The notes under the pieces are model-generated. The model saw only the letters and a list, made by a program, of their open reading frames with translations, made no database searches and was not told the DNA's origin. Positions 25,086 through 33,338 of a stretch of DNA of 39,481 nucleotides are shown in pieces. The number at the start of each line of letters is the position of its first letter. The first letter of the stretch is position 1. The position numbers were made by a program, and so were the translations under genes. Origin of the DNA: Marinilabiliaceae bacterium JC040. Lineage in GTDB: Bacteria > Bacteroidota > Bacteroidia > Bacteroidales > Marinifilaceae. The stretch covers positions 1 through 39,481 of the forward strand of contig SNAP01000013.1 of NCBI GenBank assembly GCA_022496785.1. Direction: 5' to 3'.

Positions 25086-26147
25086 ATGAAGCAATTATTT
25101 CTATTATTTATTACAATTTCAATGTTTTTTAATACAAATGCTGAAGTTGTGAAGAAATCGTATCATAACAAGTATGATACAAGTAAAGTAAACAAGATTT
25201 CTATCAATAATTCTCGTGGTGATATCAAAGTAAAGGCATGGAAGAAGAACTATATCGATGTAAAAGTTACTATTTCAGTCTCTAATTCTAAGAGAGAAAA
25301 AGCCAAGAATATTGTTGATAAAATAGATATAAAAATTGATTCATTGAATAAGATTATTTCTTATGAAACAATGTTTGCTGAAGGATTTACTTTTAATAAA
25401 ATAGTAACAGGTTTATTTAGTTCTACAAAAATTAAGATACTATACGAACTTTCTGTGCCAGAGAATCAGAAGTTCGATTTAATAAATAAAAAAGGAGATA
25501 TAACATTAAGCGATTCATACAAAGGAATTGTTAATGTAAATCTTTCGAAAGGGAAATTGATTCTAAACAAATTAAACTCTAAATCGAAAATTAATGTTTC
25601 ATTCGGAAAAGTTGAAATTAATTCAATTACTGAATGTGATTGTCATTTTGATAATTGTAATGAAGTAAGAATTAAAGAAGCTAAGAAGATGAAAATAAGT
25701 TCAAATCATTCTTTTATGAATATCGCATCTTGTTCTAATATTCAAATTTCATCTAAAAGAGGTGATATCTATTTAGGAGATGTTGATAAATTAAGAGTAA
25801 AATCTTCTTTTACAGATTATGAAATTAAAGATGTATCAGAAGCTCTAGAATTAGATTTATTCTTCGGAAGTGCAAATATTCGTAATATCAATAAAATGTT
25901 CTCTAGTGTAGATATAAAGACTAATAGAGGGAAATTAGGATTAACATTCCAAGAAGGATCAACATACGATGTATATATTCTTCACAATAAATCTACAAAA
26001 TTGGATTTACCTTCAGACATGAAATTACATAAGAGAAAGACTGCTAAAAAGAAGACTTATATAAGCGAAGGTTTATATGGTAAGAAAAACAATTTTGGCT
26101 CTAAAGTAAATATAGAAGCAAAATCTTGTAAGATGTATATTCAATAA
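25086..26147 (+). CDS. Exported DUF4097/DUF2807-like beta-repeat protein
   Basis: A 353-residue protein with a cleavable signal peptide (LFLLFITISMFFNTNA). The mature part is a chain of short beta strands: KISINNSRGDIKVKAWKK, FDLINKKGDITLSDSYKG, ISSKRGDIYLGDVD, and VDIKTNRGKLGL. The repeated S/N-x-R/K-G-D-I turns are typical of the putative auto-transporter adhesin family (DUF4097/DUF2807), which folds as a right-handed beta-helix. It should be periplasmic or surface-associated. It follows the DUF4924 gene after 11 nt and ends at a strong terminator, so it is the last gene of the rplY operon. Function is unknown; surface adhesion is a family guess. Confidence 0.75.
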   Translation: MKQLFLLFITISMFFNTNAEVVKKSYHNKYDTSKVNKISINNSRGDIKVKAWKKNYIDVKVTISVSNSKREKAKNIVDKIDIKIDSLNKIISYETMFAEGFTFNKIVTGLFSSTKIKILYELSVPENQKFDLINKKGDITLSDSYKGIVNVNLSKGKLILNKLNSKSKINVSFGKVEINSITECDCHFDNCNEVRIKEAKKMKISSNHSFMNIASCSNIQISSKRGDIYLGDVDKLRVKSSFTDYEIKDVSEALELDLFFGSANIRNINKMFSSVDIKTNRGKLGLTFQEGSTYDVYILHNKSTKLDLPSDMKLHKRKTAKKKTYISEGLYGKKNNFGSKVNIEAKSCKMYIQ

Positions 26148-26150
26148 AAT

Positions 26151-26188
26151 AAAAAATAGAGATTAAGAATTCTTAATCTCTATTTTTT
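26151..26188. terminator. Bidirectional terminator, 19-bp perfect palindrome
   Basis: A perfect inverted repeat centred on GAATTC (26167-26172), with A-run and T-run ends, serves as a terminator in both directions. It lies 3 nt after the DUF4097-like gene (plus) and 66 nt after the dihydroorotase gene (minus). Confidence 0.9.
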
Positions 26189-26253
26189 TTATTTCTTAAT
26201 TCATGAAAACATTCAAGTTCTCAAATTATAAATCTAGAAAGTTAAACTTCTTA

Positions 26254-27585
26254 TTATCTTAAGAAACTTAATCTCTTACCTTTAAATTCTTCATTGAATA
26301 AACCATTGTCGAAGATTAGATTTCCATTTACAAATGTTTTATCAACTTTATAATTGAAAACTTGATCCTCGAAAGGAGACCATCCACATTTATACAATAT
26401 ATTATCTTTTTCTACTTTCCATTCCTTCTTGTCAACAACACATAAATCGGCGTAGAAACCTTCTTTTATATAACCTCTTTTCTCTATATGAAAGATATCA
26501 GCAGGAGCATGACACATTTTATCTACCACCTCGCATAAAGAAATCTCATTCTTTTCGGTAAGTTCAAGCATTGTTACCAAAGAATGTTGAACTAAAGGAC
26601 CACCTCCAGGAGCTTTCAAATAAGAACCTTTTTTCTCTTCTGCAGTATGAGGAGCATGATCTGTTGCAACAACATCAAGAAATCCTTCTTTCAGTGCTTT
26701 TATTAATGCAATTCTATCATTTTCGCTCTTTATAGCAGGATTCCATCTCACAAAATTACCTTTTGTTTTATAAGCTTCTTCGTTGAACCAAAGATGATGC
26801 ACACAAACCTCTCCAGTAATTTTTTTAGTCTTTCTATCCTCATTAGAAAATAAAGAAGTCTCTATTTCTGTTGATAAATGTAGAATATGAAGACGTGTAC
26901 CACATTCTTTAGCAAGTTTCACAGCTTTTGAAGAAGACTTATAGCAAGCCTCAGCACTTCTTATCACTGGATGTAATTCAAAAGGAATATTATCCTGATA
27001 TATTTCTTTATACTTCTCAACATTCTTCTCTATTGTAGGAGTATCTTCACAATGAGTAGCAATTAAAGTAGGGCATTCAGTAAAAATCTCTCTTAACTTA
27101 TCATCATCATCAACAAGCATATTACCTGTAGAAGAACCCATAAAAACTTTTAATCCACAGACCGTTTTAGGATCAATCTTCTTAATCTCTTCAATATTAG
27201 AATTTGTAGCACCTAAATAAAAAGAATAATTAGCCAAAGAATTATTTGAAGCTATATTAAATTTCTCTTCTAAAAGATCTATTGTTGTTGTTTGAGGGAT
27301 AACATTAGGCATATCCATAAAAGAGGTAGTACCACCTGCAATAGCAGCCTTAGCACCTTCATAAATATCACCCTTGTGAGTAAGACCTGGTTCTCTAAAA
27401 TGTACCTGATCGTCGATAACACCTGGAATAAGGTATTTATCTTCAATATCAATAATCTTACAATCAGAAAATTCTTTAGATAAACTTCTATCTATACAAG
27501 CAATCTTATCATCCTTAACAAATACATTAGCAGAAAAGATTTCTCCTTCGTTAATAATCTTTGCGTTTTTAATTAAATATGCCAT
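26254..27585 (-). CDS. pyrC: Dihydroorotase (class I, Bacteroidota variant)
   Basis: Third step of pyrimidine synthesis: closure of carbamoyl aspartate to dihydroorotate. Family marks are VHFREPGLTHKGD (His62), the Lys146 in GLKVFMGSSTG, His178 in THCED, His236 in LHILHLST, and Asp309 in ATDHAPHT. In the usual HxH zinc motif the first His is replaced: the sequence is DDQVH, giving Gln60. Retention of the other sites suggests a working enzyme with altered metal binding, perhaps one zinc only, but hydantoinase-like activity cannot be excluded. It lies 1 nt after the glycosyltransferase gene, so it belongs to the murF operon. The 443 residues are full length. Confidence 0.9.
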   Translation of the reverse strand: MAYLIKNAKIINEGEIFSANVFVKDDKIACIDRSLSKEFSDCKIIDIEDKYLIPGVIDDQVHFREPGLTHKGDIYEGAKAAIAGGTTSFMDMPNVIPQTTTIDLLEEKFNIASNNSLANYSFYLGATNSNIEEIKKIDPKTVCGLKVFMGSSTGNMLVDDDDKLREIFTECPTLIATHCEDTPTIEKNVEKYKEIYQDNIPFELHPVIRSAEACYKSSSKAVKLAKECGTRLHILHLSTEIETSLFSNEDRKTKKITGEVCVHHLWFNEEAYKTKGNFVRWNPAIKSENDRIALIKALKEGFLDVVATDHAPHTAEEKKGSYLKAPGGGPLVQHSLVTMLELTEKNEISLCEVVDKMCHAPADIFHIEKRGYIKEGFYADLCVVDKKEWKVEKDNILYKCGWSPFEDQVFNYKVDKTFVNGNLIFDNGLFNEEFKGKRLSFLR

Positions 27586-27586
27586 T

Positions 27587-28312
27587 TTATTTATACGATT
27601 TAATCCAAGATCTTATTTTCATTGTAATTACACCCCAAAAAGCTTCATTAAAAATTCCACCACTCATTTTTGAAGTTCCTTCTGTTCTATCAGTAAAAAT
27701 AATAGGTACCTCTTTAATTTTAAATCCATACTTCCAAGTAGTAAATTTCATTTCAATTTGGAAAGCATAGCCTTTAAATTTAATTGAATCAAGGTCTATT
27801 TTTTCAAGAACTTTCTTAGTATAGCATACAAAACCTGCAGTTGCATCTTTAATATGCATTCTTGTAATAAAGTTTACATATTTAGAAGCAAAATACGACA
27901 TAAGAACTCGTCCCATTGGCCAATTCACAACATTCACACCAGATATATATCTCGAACCTATAGACATATCAGCTTTGCCATTAGCACAAGCATCATAAAG
28001 TTTTAATAAATCATCTGGATTATGAGAGAAATCAGCATCCATCTCAAAAATATATTCGTAATTGTGTTCTAAACTCCATTTAAATCCACTTATATAAGCT
28101 GTTCCTAAACCAAGTTTACCTTTTCGTTCTATAATATGTAGTTGTTCAAATTCTTTTTGAAGTCTTTTTACAATATCTGCTGTTCCATCAGGAGAATTAT
28201 CTTCAATTACTAGAATATCAAAATCTTTTTCAAGAGAAAAGACTTTTCTAATTATATTCTCAATATTCTCTTTTTCGTTATATGTTGGAATAATTACTAT
28301 ACTATCGTTCAC
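27587..28312 (-). CDS. Polyprenol-phosphate mannosyltransferase-like GT2
   Basis: A 241-residue family 2 glycosyltransferase of the Dpm1/Ppm1 kind. The N-terminus IVIIPTYNEKENI, the DNSPDGTADIV loop, and the EMDADFSHNPDDL segment with its DAD nucleotide/metal motif are all present, as is GSRYISGV. Such enzymes transfer mannose, or another sugar, from a nucleotide to a lipid carrier; the lipid-linked product serves protein O-glycosylation or surface glycans. There is no C-terminal membrane domain, so it is a soluble or peripheral form. The start is GTG at 28312; the frame is closed by a stop immediately upstream. It lies 16 nt after murF and 1 nt before pyrC. Confidence 0.88.
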   Translation of the reverse strand: MNDSIVIIPTYNEKENIENIIRKVFSLEKDFDILVIEDNSPDGTADIVKRLQKEFEQLHIIERKGKLGLGTAYISGFKWSLEHNYEYIFEMDADFSHNPDDLLKLYDACANGKADMSIGSRYISGVNVVNWPMGRVLMSYFASKYVNFITRMHIKDATAGFVCYTKKVLEKIDLDSIKFKGYAFQIEMKFTTWKYGFKIKEVPIIFTDRTEGTSKMSGGIFNEAFWGVITMKIRSWIKSYK

Positions 28313-28328
28313 TTTATTTAATATTTTA

Positions 28329-29615
28329 TTATAAATAATCTAGGCATCTTTCTAATTTCATGCCTCTAGAACCTTTTATTAAAATAATTTGATCTTGAAT
28401 CTTATTTTCACTCAAATATTCTAATAATTGATTTGTCTCTTCGAATTTATGAATACTTATTGAAGAATCAATATTAAAAAAATGATTTCCTACTAAAAAG
28501 ATATTAGTATAGGTACCATCTTCAATCAATTTTATAATATTTCTGTGTTCATCATCACTATTTTCTCCCAATTCAAACATATCTCCTAAAAGAAGAGATT
28601 TGTTTTTAAAAGTCATATTAGTAAAATTCTCAATAGCAGCTTTCATACTTGTTGGATTAGCATTATACGAATCCATTATAATAGTGTTATTTTCAGTCTT
28701 TATTAATTGAGATCTGTGATTTGAAGGAATATAATTCTCAAGAGCTTTTTTAATATTCATATCATCTATATCGAAATAATGACCAATGCTCACTGCTGCC
28801 ATTACATTCTCAAAATTATATGAACCAATTAAGTTTGTTTTTACAAGTAAATGACCTTTTCTACTCAACAGTTCTAAAACAAGATATGGAGAAGAAGAAA
28901 TAAGTTCTCCTTTATTATCTGAATCTACACTACCGTAAGAGAAAGTCTTGCAAGTCTTTTCTAATTTACTAAGTATATCATTCGATTGATTATAAAAGAT
29001 AATACCATCATTTGCATTCAAGTGATTGTAAAGAGCTTTCTTAGTTTCAGTAACAGTTTCAATATTTCCAAAGCCTTCTAAATGGGCTTTACCTATATTT
29101 GTTATTACTCCTAAATTAGGTTTTGAAATTGTACAAAGAAAAGCTATTTCATAAGGATGATTAGCTCCCATTTCTATAATAGCAATTTCGTGTTCATCTT
29201 TTATAGATAAAATGGAAAGAGGTACTCCTATATGGTTATTTAAATTTCCAGCAGTAGCAAAAGTTTTAAACTTAGTAGATAATACCGAAAAGATTAATTC
29301 TTTAGTAGTTGTTTTTCCATTTGTACCAGTTATTCCAATAATAGGTATTTTTATTTGATCTCTATGATATCTAGCTAAATCTTGTAAACAAGTAAGCACA
29401 TCATCGACTTTAATAATTCTATCAGATTTAAAATCTATATCTTCGTCTACTATAGCAAAAGAACAACCTAATTCTAAGGCTTTATCTGCAAAGGTGTTAC
29501 CATTAAAATTTTCACCCTTTAATGCAAAAAACAAACTATCTTTTACAATCTTTCTTGTATCTGTACAAATTGTTGAATGTTCTAAATATACAGAATAGAT
29601 TTCTTTAATATTCAT
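28329..29615 (-). CDS. murF: UDP-MurNAc-tripeptide--D-Ala-D-Ala ligase
   Basis: This cytoplasmic ligase finishes the peptidoglycan pentapeptide precursor by adding D-Ala-D-Ala. The ATP loop is at residues 94-103 in GITGTNGKTTTKE, followed by NLNNHIGVPLSIL, EMGANHPYEI, the C-terminal MDSYNANPTSMKAAI and GDMFELGENS, all diagnostic for MurF. It has 428 residues, the standard length. A terminator of the upstream gldJ gene sits 13 nt before the start, so a promoter is expected in this very short gap or read-through supplies the transcript. Followed by the glycosyltransferase and pyrC genes as a likely operon. Confidence 0.97.
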   Translation of the reverse strand: MNIKEIYSVYLEHSTICTDTRKIVKDSLFFALKGENFNGNTFADKALELGCSFAIVDEDIDFKSDRIIKVDDVLTCLQDLARYHRDQIKIPIIGITGTNGKTTTKELIFSVLSTKFKTFATAGNLNNHIGVPLSILSIKDEHEIAIIEMGANHPYEIAFLCTISKPNLGVITNIGKAHLEGFGNIETVTETKKALYNHLNANDGIIFYNQSNDILSKLEKTCKTFSYGSVDSDNKGELISSSPYLVLELLSRKGHLLVKTNLIGSYNFENVMAAVSIGHYFDIDDMNIKKALENYIPSNHRSQLIKTENNTIIMDSYNANPTSMKAAIENFTNMTFKNKSLLLGDMFELGENSDDEHRNIIKLIEDGTYTNIFLVGNHFFNIDSSISIHKFEETNQLLEYLSENKIQDQIILIKGSRGMKLERCLDYL

Positions 29616-29627
29616 GATATATATATT

Positions 29628-29660
29628 AAAAAAATGTCCTAATAGTGAATTAGGACATTT
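29628..29660 (-). terminator. Intrinsic terminator of gldJ
   Basis: An 11-bp stem (AAATGTCCTAA at 29632-29642 with TTAGGACATTT at 29650-29660) has a 7-base A-run on the left, giving a U-tract on the minus strand. It lies 11 nt after the gldJ stop and just before murF. Confidence 0.85.
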
Positions 29661-29670
29661 AAATATTTAT

Positions 29671-31155
29671 TTATTTTGATCTTTTACCAACATGGCTCAT
29701 TGCACATCTAAAGCCGATATCATCAGTAGCTCTTTTTTGATCTAGGAATCTTCTAGATCCAGGAGAAAGCCAGAACACTCTATCTTTCCACGAACCACCT
29801 TTATAAACTCTAGCTGTATTTGAAACTAAAGATGTTAATTCTTTAGCAGAAGGGTTATACATATTCTTCTTCTTGCTAGGTTTTTGTAACCAAGAAGAAT
29901 TAGCATTGATAGTAGATTTGAAATCTCCATCTATATAATCTCTATTATCTGCCATTCTATAGTTCTTACGATTTTTTAAATCCTCTTTTGTTTGTAGAGT
30001 ATAAACTAATCGTCCTAAACTATCTTTCTTAGGTTCTTTAGTTGTAGGATCTATAACAACTTTCTTAAATACGTTACCTCTATAAGGGTTAACCTCACTA
30101 ACGTCGTCAAAACTTGCTTGTCTATACACATCAGAAACCCACTCGTTAACATTTCCGGCCATACAATAAAGTCCGAAATCGTTAGGTTTATAAGAGTGAA
30201 CATCAACAGTTTGTACACCTCCATCATTATTAGATGGTGCAACACCACTGTAATCACCTTTTCCTCTAACAAAGTTAGCTAAGAATTCTCCTCTATGTTT
30301 TCTACTGGCATCTCTAACCCAGCTACCATCCCAAGGGAAAACTCTTTTATTCATGATACGTTCTTCAGTAGTATTTCCAACCAATCCATATGCTGCATAT
30401 TCCCATTCCGCTTCAGTAGGAAGACGATAACTTGGTAATAAAACACCATCCGACCAGTTTACAGCTCTTTCAGAACCATCTAAGTTTTTAACATTGTTTT
30501 TAACTTCACCTTTATATAATCCTGTAAGATAAGTATCTGTAGTAAAGTTATTAGAACCTTTTTGTGTATCAGGAGAATGTTTAAGAATTCCTTTATCAAT
30601 AAGGATTTGCTCGTTAACTCTGTCTGTTCTCCATTTACAATATTGTGAAGCCTGTTCCCAACTAACCCCAACAACAGGATATTGAGCATAAGCTTTAAAT
30701 CTTAAGTAATTTCTAACAAGAGGTTCATTATACGATAAAGCAGAACGCCAAACTAAAGTATCAGGTAATGCTTTGTGATAAACATCATTTTGCTTGTCGA
30801 AAACTCTTCTTAACCAATATAAATACTCTAAGTAATCAATATTTCTAACTTCTGTTTCATCCATATAGAATGAGGCTACAGTAACTCGTCTAGGTCTATT
30901 GTTATTTACTTTCATAACATCTTCCAATGTTTGTCCCATAACAAAAGTTCCTCCAGGTATGTAAACTAAACCTGGACCTGTAGGTTGTTCATAGTTATCT
31001 TTATAAACGAAACCTCCATTATCCTTAGAGTTGTATTTCCATCCTGTTGTAGAAGAATTTTTTCCACCAAATAGTCCATGTAACCAACTACATGAATTAA
31101 GAGACAATAATATCAGTGTTGAAATAAATAGCAACGATATTGATTTTACTTTCAT
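29671..31155 (-). CDS. gldJ: GldJ-family gliding/T9SS lipoprotein (FGE-sulfatase domain)
   Basis: A 494-residue lipoprotein: signal peptide with lipobox LNSC (Cys22), then a formylglycine-generating-enzyme-like (SUMF1) domain with YIPGGTFVMGQ, MDETEVRNIDYLEYL, VVGVSWEQASQYCKW, LPTEAEWEYAA, MAGNVNEWVSDVYR, and the late KGGSWKDRVF and DDIGFRCAM. GldJ and GldK/PorK share this architecture; both belong to gliding and type IX secretion machines. I favour GldJ, because the gldL, gldM and gldN genes that follow gldK are absent and murF lies downstream, as I recall for gldJ in Flavobacterium. A long insert (about residues 340-420) fits this branch. It has its own terminator and a -7 box at 31188-31195. 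Presence of a complete T9SS cannot be judged from this window. Confidence 0.75.
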   Translation of the reverse strand: MKVKSISLLFISTLILLSLNSCSWLHGLFGGKNSSTTGWKYNSKDNGGFVYKDNYEQPTGPGLVYIPGGTFVMGQTLEDVMKVNNNRPRRVTVASFYMDETEVRNIDYLEYLYWLRRVFDKQNDVYHKALPDTLVWRSALSYNEPLVRNYLRFKAYAQYPVVGVSWEQASQYCKWRTDRVNEQILIDKGILKHSPDTQKGSNNFTTDTYLTGLYKGEVKNNVKNLDGSERAVNWSDGVLLPSYRLPTEAEWEYAAYGLVGNTTEERIMNKRVFPWDGSWVRDASRKHRGEFLANFVRGKGDYSGVAPSNNDGGVQTVDVHSYKPNDFGLYCMAGNVNEWVSDVYRQASFDDVSEVNPYRGNVFKKVVIDPTTKEPKKDSLGRLVYTLQTKEDLKNRKNYRMADNRDYIDGDFKSTINANSSWLQKPSKKKNMYNPSAKELTSLVSNTARVYKGGSWKDRVFWLSPGSRRFLDQKRATDDIGFRCAMSHVGKRSK

Positions 31156-31187
31156 AATAGTCTATTTAATATTATAATCATTCAATA

Positions 31188-31195
31188 CAAAGATA
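31188..31195 (-). promoter_or_regulatory. Candidate -7 box of gldJ
   Basis: TATCTTTG on the minus strand, a perfect TAnnTTTG, 32 nt before the gldJ ATG. No clear TTG is seen at the expected distance. Confidence 0.5.
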
Positions 31196-31271
31196 TAAAA
31201 AAACTTTAATTTTCATTTTTGCATTAACTTTTTTTTACAGCTTCATCATAAAGAATGATTATAATTTGTTA

Positions 31272-31279
31272 TATATTTG
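31272..31279 (+). promoter_or_regulatory. Candidate -7 box of ispF
   Basis: TATATTTG at this position fits TAnnTTTG and lies 34 nt before the ispF ATG. It is divergent from the gldJ promoter. Confidence 0.5.
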
Positions 31280-31313
31280 GTCAACTAATTTTTAAGAATT
31301 AAAGAAAGATAAA

Positions 31314-31793
31314 ATGAAGATAAAAACTGGTATAGGATTTGATGTTCACAAATTCAAAGATGGAGAGTTTTTCACTTTAGGAGGTATAGAAATACCATTT
31401 GAAAAATCTTGTATTGCACATTCAGATGGAGATGTATTATTACATGCTATTTGTGATGCTCTATTGGGTGCATTGTCTATGCGAGATATAGGTTATCATT
31501 TTCCAGATAAAGCTTCTGAATATAAGGATATTGACTCTAAGATATTACTTAAGAAGGTAGTAGAAATGGTTAAAGATAAAGGTTTTGAGATTTCTAATAT
31601 CGATTCTATAGTATGTTTAGAACGTCCTAAACTGAGTGATAAGATTGATAGTATGAGAAAAACGATATCAGAACTAATAGAAATGGATATTGAAGATATT
31701 TCTATAAAGGCTACAACAACAGAAACTTTAGGTTTTGAAGGAAGGGGAGAGGGTATCTCAGCTTATGCAAATGTTTTAATATTTAAGAACTAA
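31314..31793 (+). CDS. ispF: 2-C-methyl-D-erythritol 2,4-cyclodiphosphate synthase
   Basis: This enzyme of the non-mevalonate (MEP) isoprenoid pathway cyclises CDP-ME-2-phosphate to MEcPP. The zinc ligands Asp10, His12 and His44 are visible in GIGFDVHKF and DGDVLLHAICDALLGA, and the family tail KATTTETLGFEGRGEGI is intact. At 159 residues it has normal length. It is a single-gene unit between the divergent gldJ promoter and a strong bidirectional terminator. Isoprenoid precursors feed undecaprenyl phosphate and quinones, so it complements the murF and polyprenol-sugar genes nearby without being in their operon. Confidence 0.97.
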   Translation: MKIKTGIGFDVHKFKDGEFFTLGGIEIPFEKSCIAHSDGDVLLHAICDALLGALSMRDIGYHFPDKASEYKDIDSKILLKKVVEMVKDKGFEISNIDSIVCLERPKLSDKIDSMRKTISELIEMDIEDISIKATTTETLGFEGRGEGISAYANVLIFKN

Positions 31794-31896
31794 ACATAAA
31801 CAGTTTCAAACGTAATTTTTTATTGCATTAATTTATATATAATAAATAGCAAATATACATTTATTAACAAGTATAATTAATAGAAGTTAAACTTGT

Positions 31897-31934
31897 AAAA
31901 AAATAGAGAGTACTTCAGTACTCTCTATTTTTAT
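31897..31934. terminator. Bidirectional terminator between ispF and the aminopeptidase gene
   Basis: A 17-bp perfect stem (31897-31913 with 31918-31934), a 4-nt loop, and A/T runs on its two ends. It sits 4 nt past the stop of the minus-strand aminopeptidase and about 100 nt past ispF. Confidence 0.9.
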
Positions 31935-31938
31935 ATGT

Positions 31939-33318
31939 TTAGAACATATAATCCCAAACTGGTAATAATATTTTTTTACCATCTAAACCTTTAACAGCTT
32001 TTTTGCTTAAATATTTTTTGTTGATAACAACTCTAAAAATATATTCGTCAAACCATTTATCAGTAAAAGTTAGGTAACCATTGTGACCAGTTCTTCCCCA
32101 AGAATTTTCAAATTCCCATTTAAGAGGATTATCATTTTTGTCAGTATCGCAACCAATTAAAGCCATAGCGTGAGCAGAACCACTATCTCTAGTAAGAATT
32201 CTAGCTTTTTTATCCATACCAAATTTAACACCTAGTAAAGAAGAATAATCGTAGTTATTAACATCTAAGATACCAGTTGATCTGTTAAATTGTTTTCCAA
32301 CATCAGAAGAAGTATATAAAGCTTCATCGTTTTTGATAGACTTAAGACAAGCAGCTTTAATTTCGCTATTTGGTAAGTTAAGGTAAGTCCAGTTTAAACC
32401 TTCTTCAGTATTTCTATAGTTTTTAATTTCATAAACTTTGTAGAAAGGACGAGTAGGATCGTTCATAATCATGATATAGTTGTTGCTGCTATAATCATTA
32501 GGAACAATACCTTTAAAGAAATCCATAGGAGTAGTAGCTAAAGTTTTAGTTTCACCTTTAGTAGTTTTATATCTCCAAGAGAAATCAACAGGAGGTTCAC
32601 CTAAGCAAAGAGCTAATATTCTATAAACATCACCAAGAACTTCGATTTTATATTTACGGATTTTTCTTTCATTTTTACCGTTTTTAGCCATTTCTCTAAT
32701 AGAGAAACCAGCTTCTCTTAATTTTCTTTGGATATGGCGAACCATCTGACCAGTGCTATTAGAATGAGCAGTTTCTGGCATAACAGATTGAGGAACAACA
32801 CCATATTTAGTAGCAAGATTGTAGAAAGAATTCCAAACACCACCGTCGCTTACTGGGTCTTTGAAATAGCAAACAACTTCTCTATTATCCATTTTCTCTT
32901 TTCTAGTAGAGATTATATTTTCAAGGAAAAGATTACTTTTCTCAAATATATCCCAGAAATAAAGGTAGTTGTGTGAAAAATCAAAATTACTAAGATTATA
33001 TTTAGCAATAACTCTAGGTCTAAGAACATTCATTGAAGTAAACATCCAACATCTACCAGAGCTTTTTTGGTTAGTAATACCAGTAACTTTAACTCTATAT
33101 TTGAAAAAGTGGTCTACTTTACCTTCATTCTCAAAATTAGAAGCTAAGTTTCTAATGTTTCTGTTGTGAGTAAGAACATTTTGAAGAGCCTTAGTATTGG
33201 CATCATGCTTAAAATGTGTTCTAATTTTTGACATTTCCTTATTTGTTATTTTGCCATTCTGAGCAAAACATGCAAACGAAAGGAATGCAATCATTGTAGT
33301 AAATAATAATTTTCTCAT
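31939..33318 (-). CDS. Secreted C1B cysteine aminopeptidase (bleomycin hydrolase-like)
   Basis: This is a papain-fold aminopeptidase of family C1B. The catalytic set is complete: Gln84 and Cys90 in TNQKSSGRCWMF, His383 in SGSAHAMALIG, and Asn405 in EFENSWG. Unlike cytosolic PepC and bleomycin hydrolase it begins with a signal peptide (LLFTTMIAFLSFACFAQ), so it acts in the periplasm or outside, probably trimming peptides for uptake, as in other proteolytic Bacteroidota. The C-terminal VWDYMF corresponds to the lid tail that sets aminopeptidase specificity in C1B hexamers. 459 residues is near the family size. The gap to the upstream lpdA gene is 20 nt, so they may share a transcript, although the two functions are unrelated. 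Confidence 0.9.
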   Translation of the reverse strand: MRKLLFTTMIAFLSFACFAQNGKITNKEMSKIRTHFKHDANTKALQNVLTHNRNIRNLASNFENEGKVDHFFKYRVKVTGITNQKSSGRCWMFTSMNVLRPRVIAKYNLSNFDFSHNYLYFWDIFEKSNLFLENIISTRKEKMDNREVVCYFKDPVSDGGVWNSFYNLATKYGVVPQSVMPETAHSNSTGQMVRHIQRKLREAGFSIREMAKNGKNERKIRKYKIEVLGDVYRILALCLGEPPVDFSWRYKTTKGETKTLATTPMDFFKGIVPNDYSSNNYIMIMNDPTRPFYKVYEIKNYRNTEEGLNWTYLNLPNSEIKAACLKSIKNDEALYTSSDVGKQFNRSTGILDVNNYDYSSLLGVKFGMDKKARILTRDSGSAHAMALIGCDTDKNDNPLKWEFENSWGRTGHNGYLTFTDKWFDEYIFRVVINKKYLSKKAVKGLDGKKILLPVWDYMF

Positions 33319-33338
33319 TTGTTATTCTATTTGTTATT

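Noticed and set aside
26151-26188. Long perfect palindrome considered as a protein-binding or mobile-element end
   Set aside because: Its A/T-run ends and place between convergent genes explain it as a bidirectional terminator.
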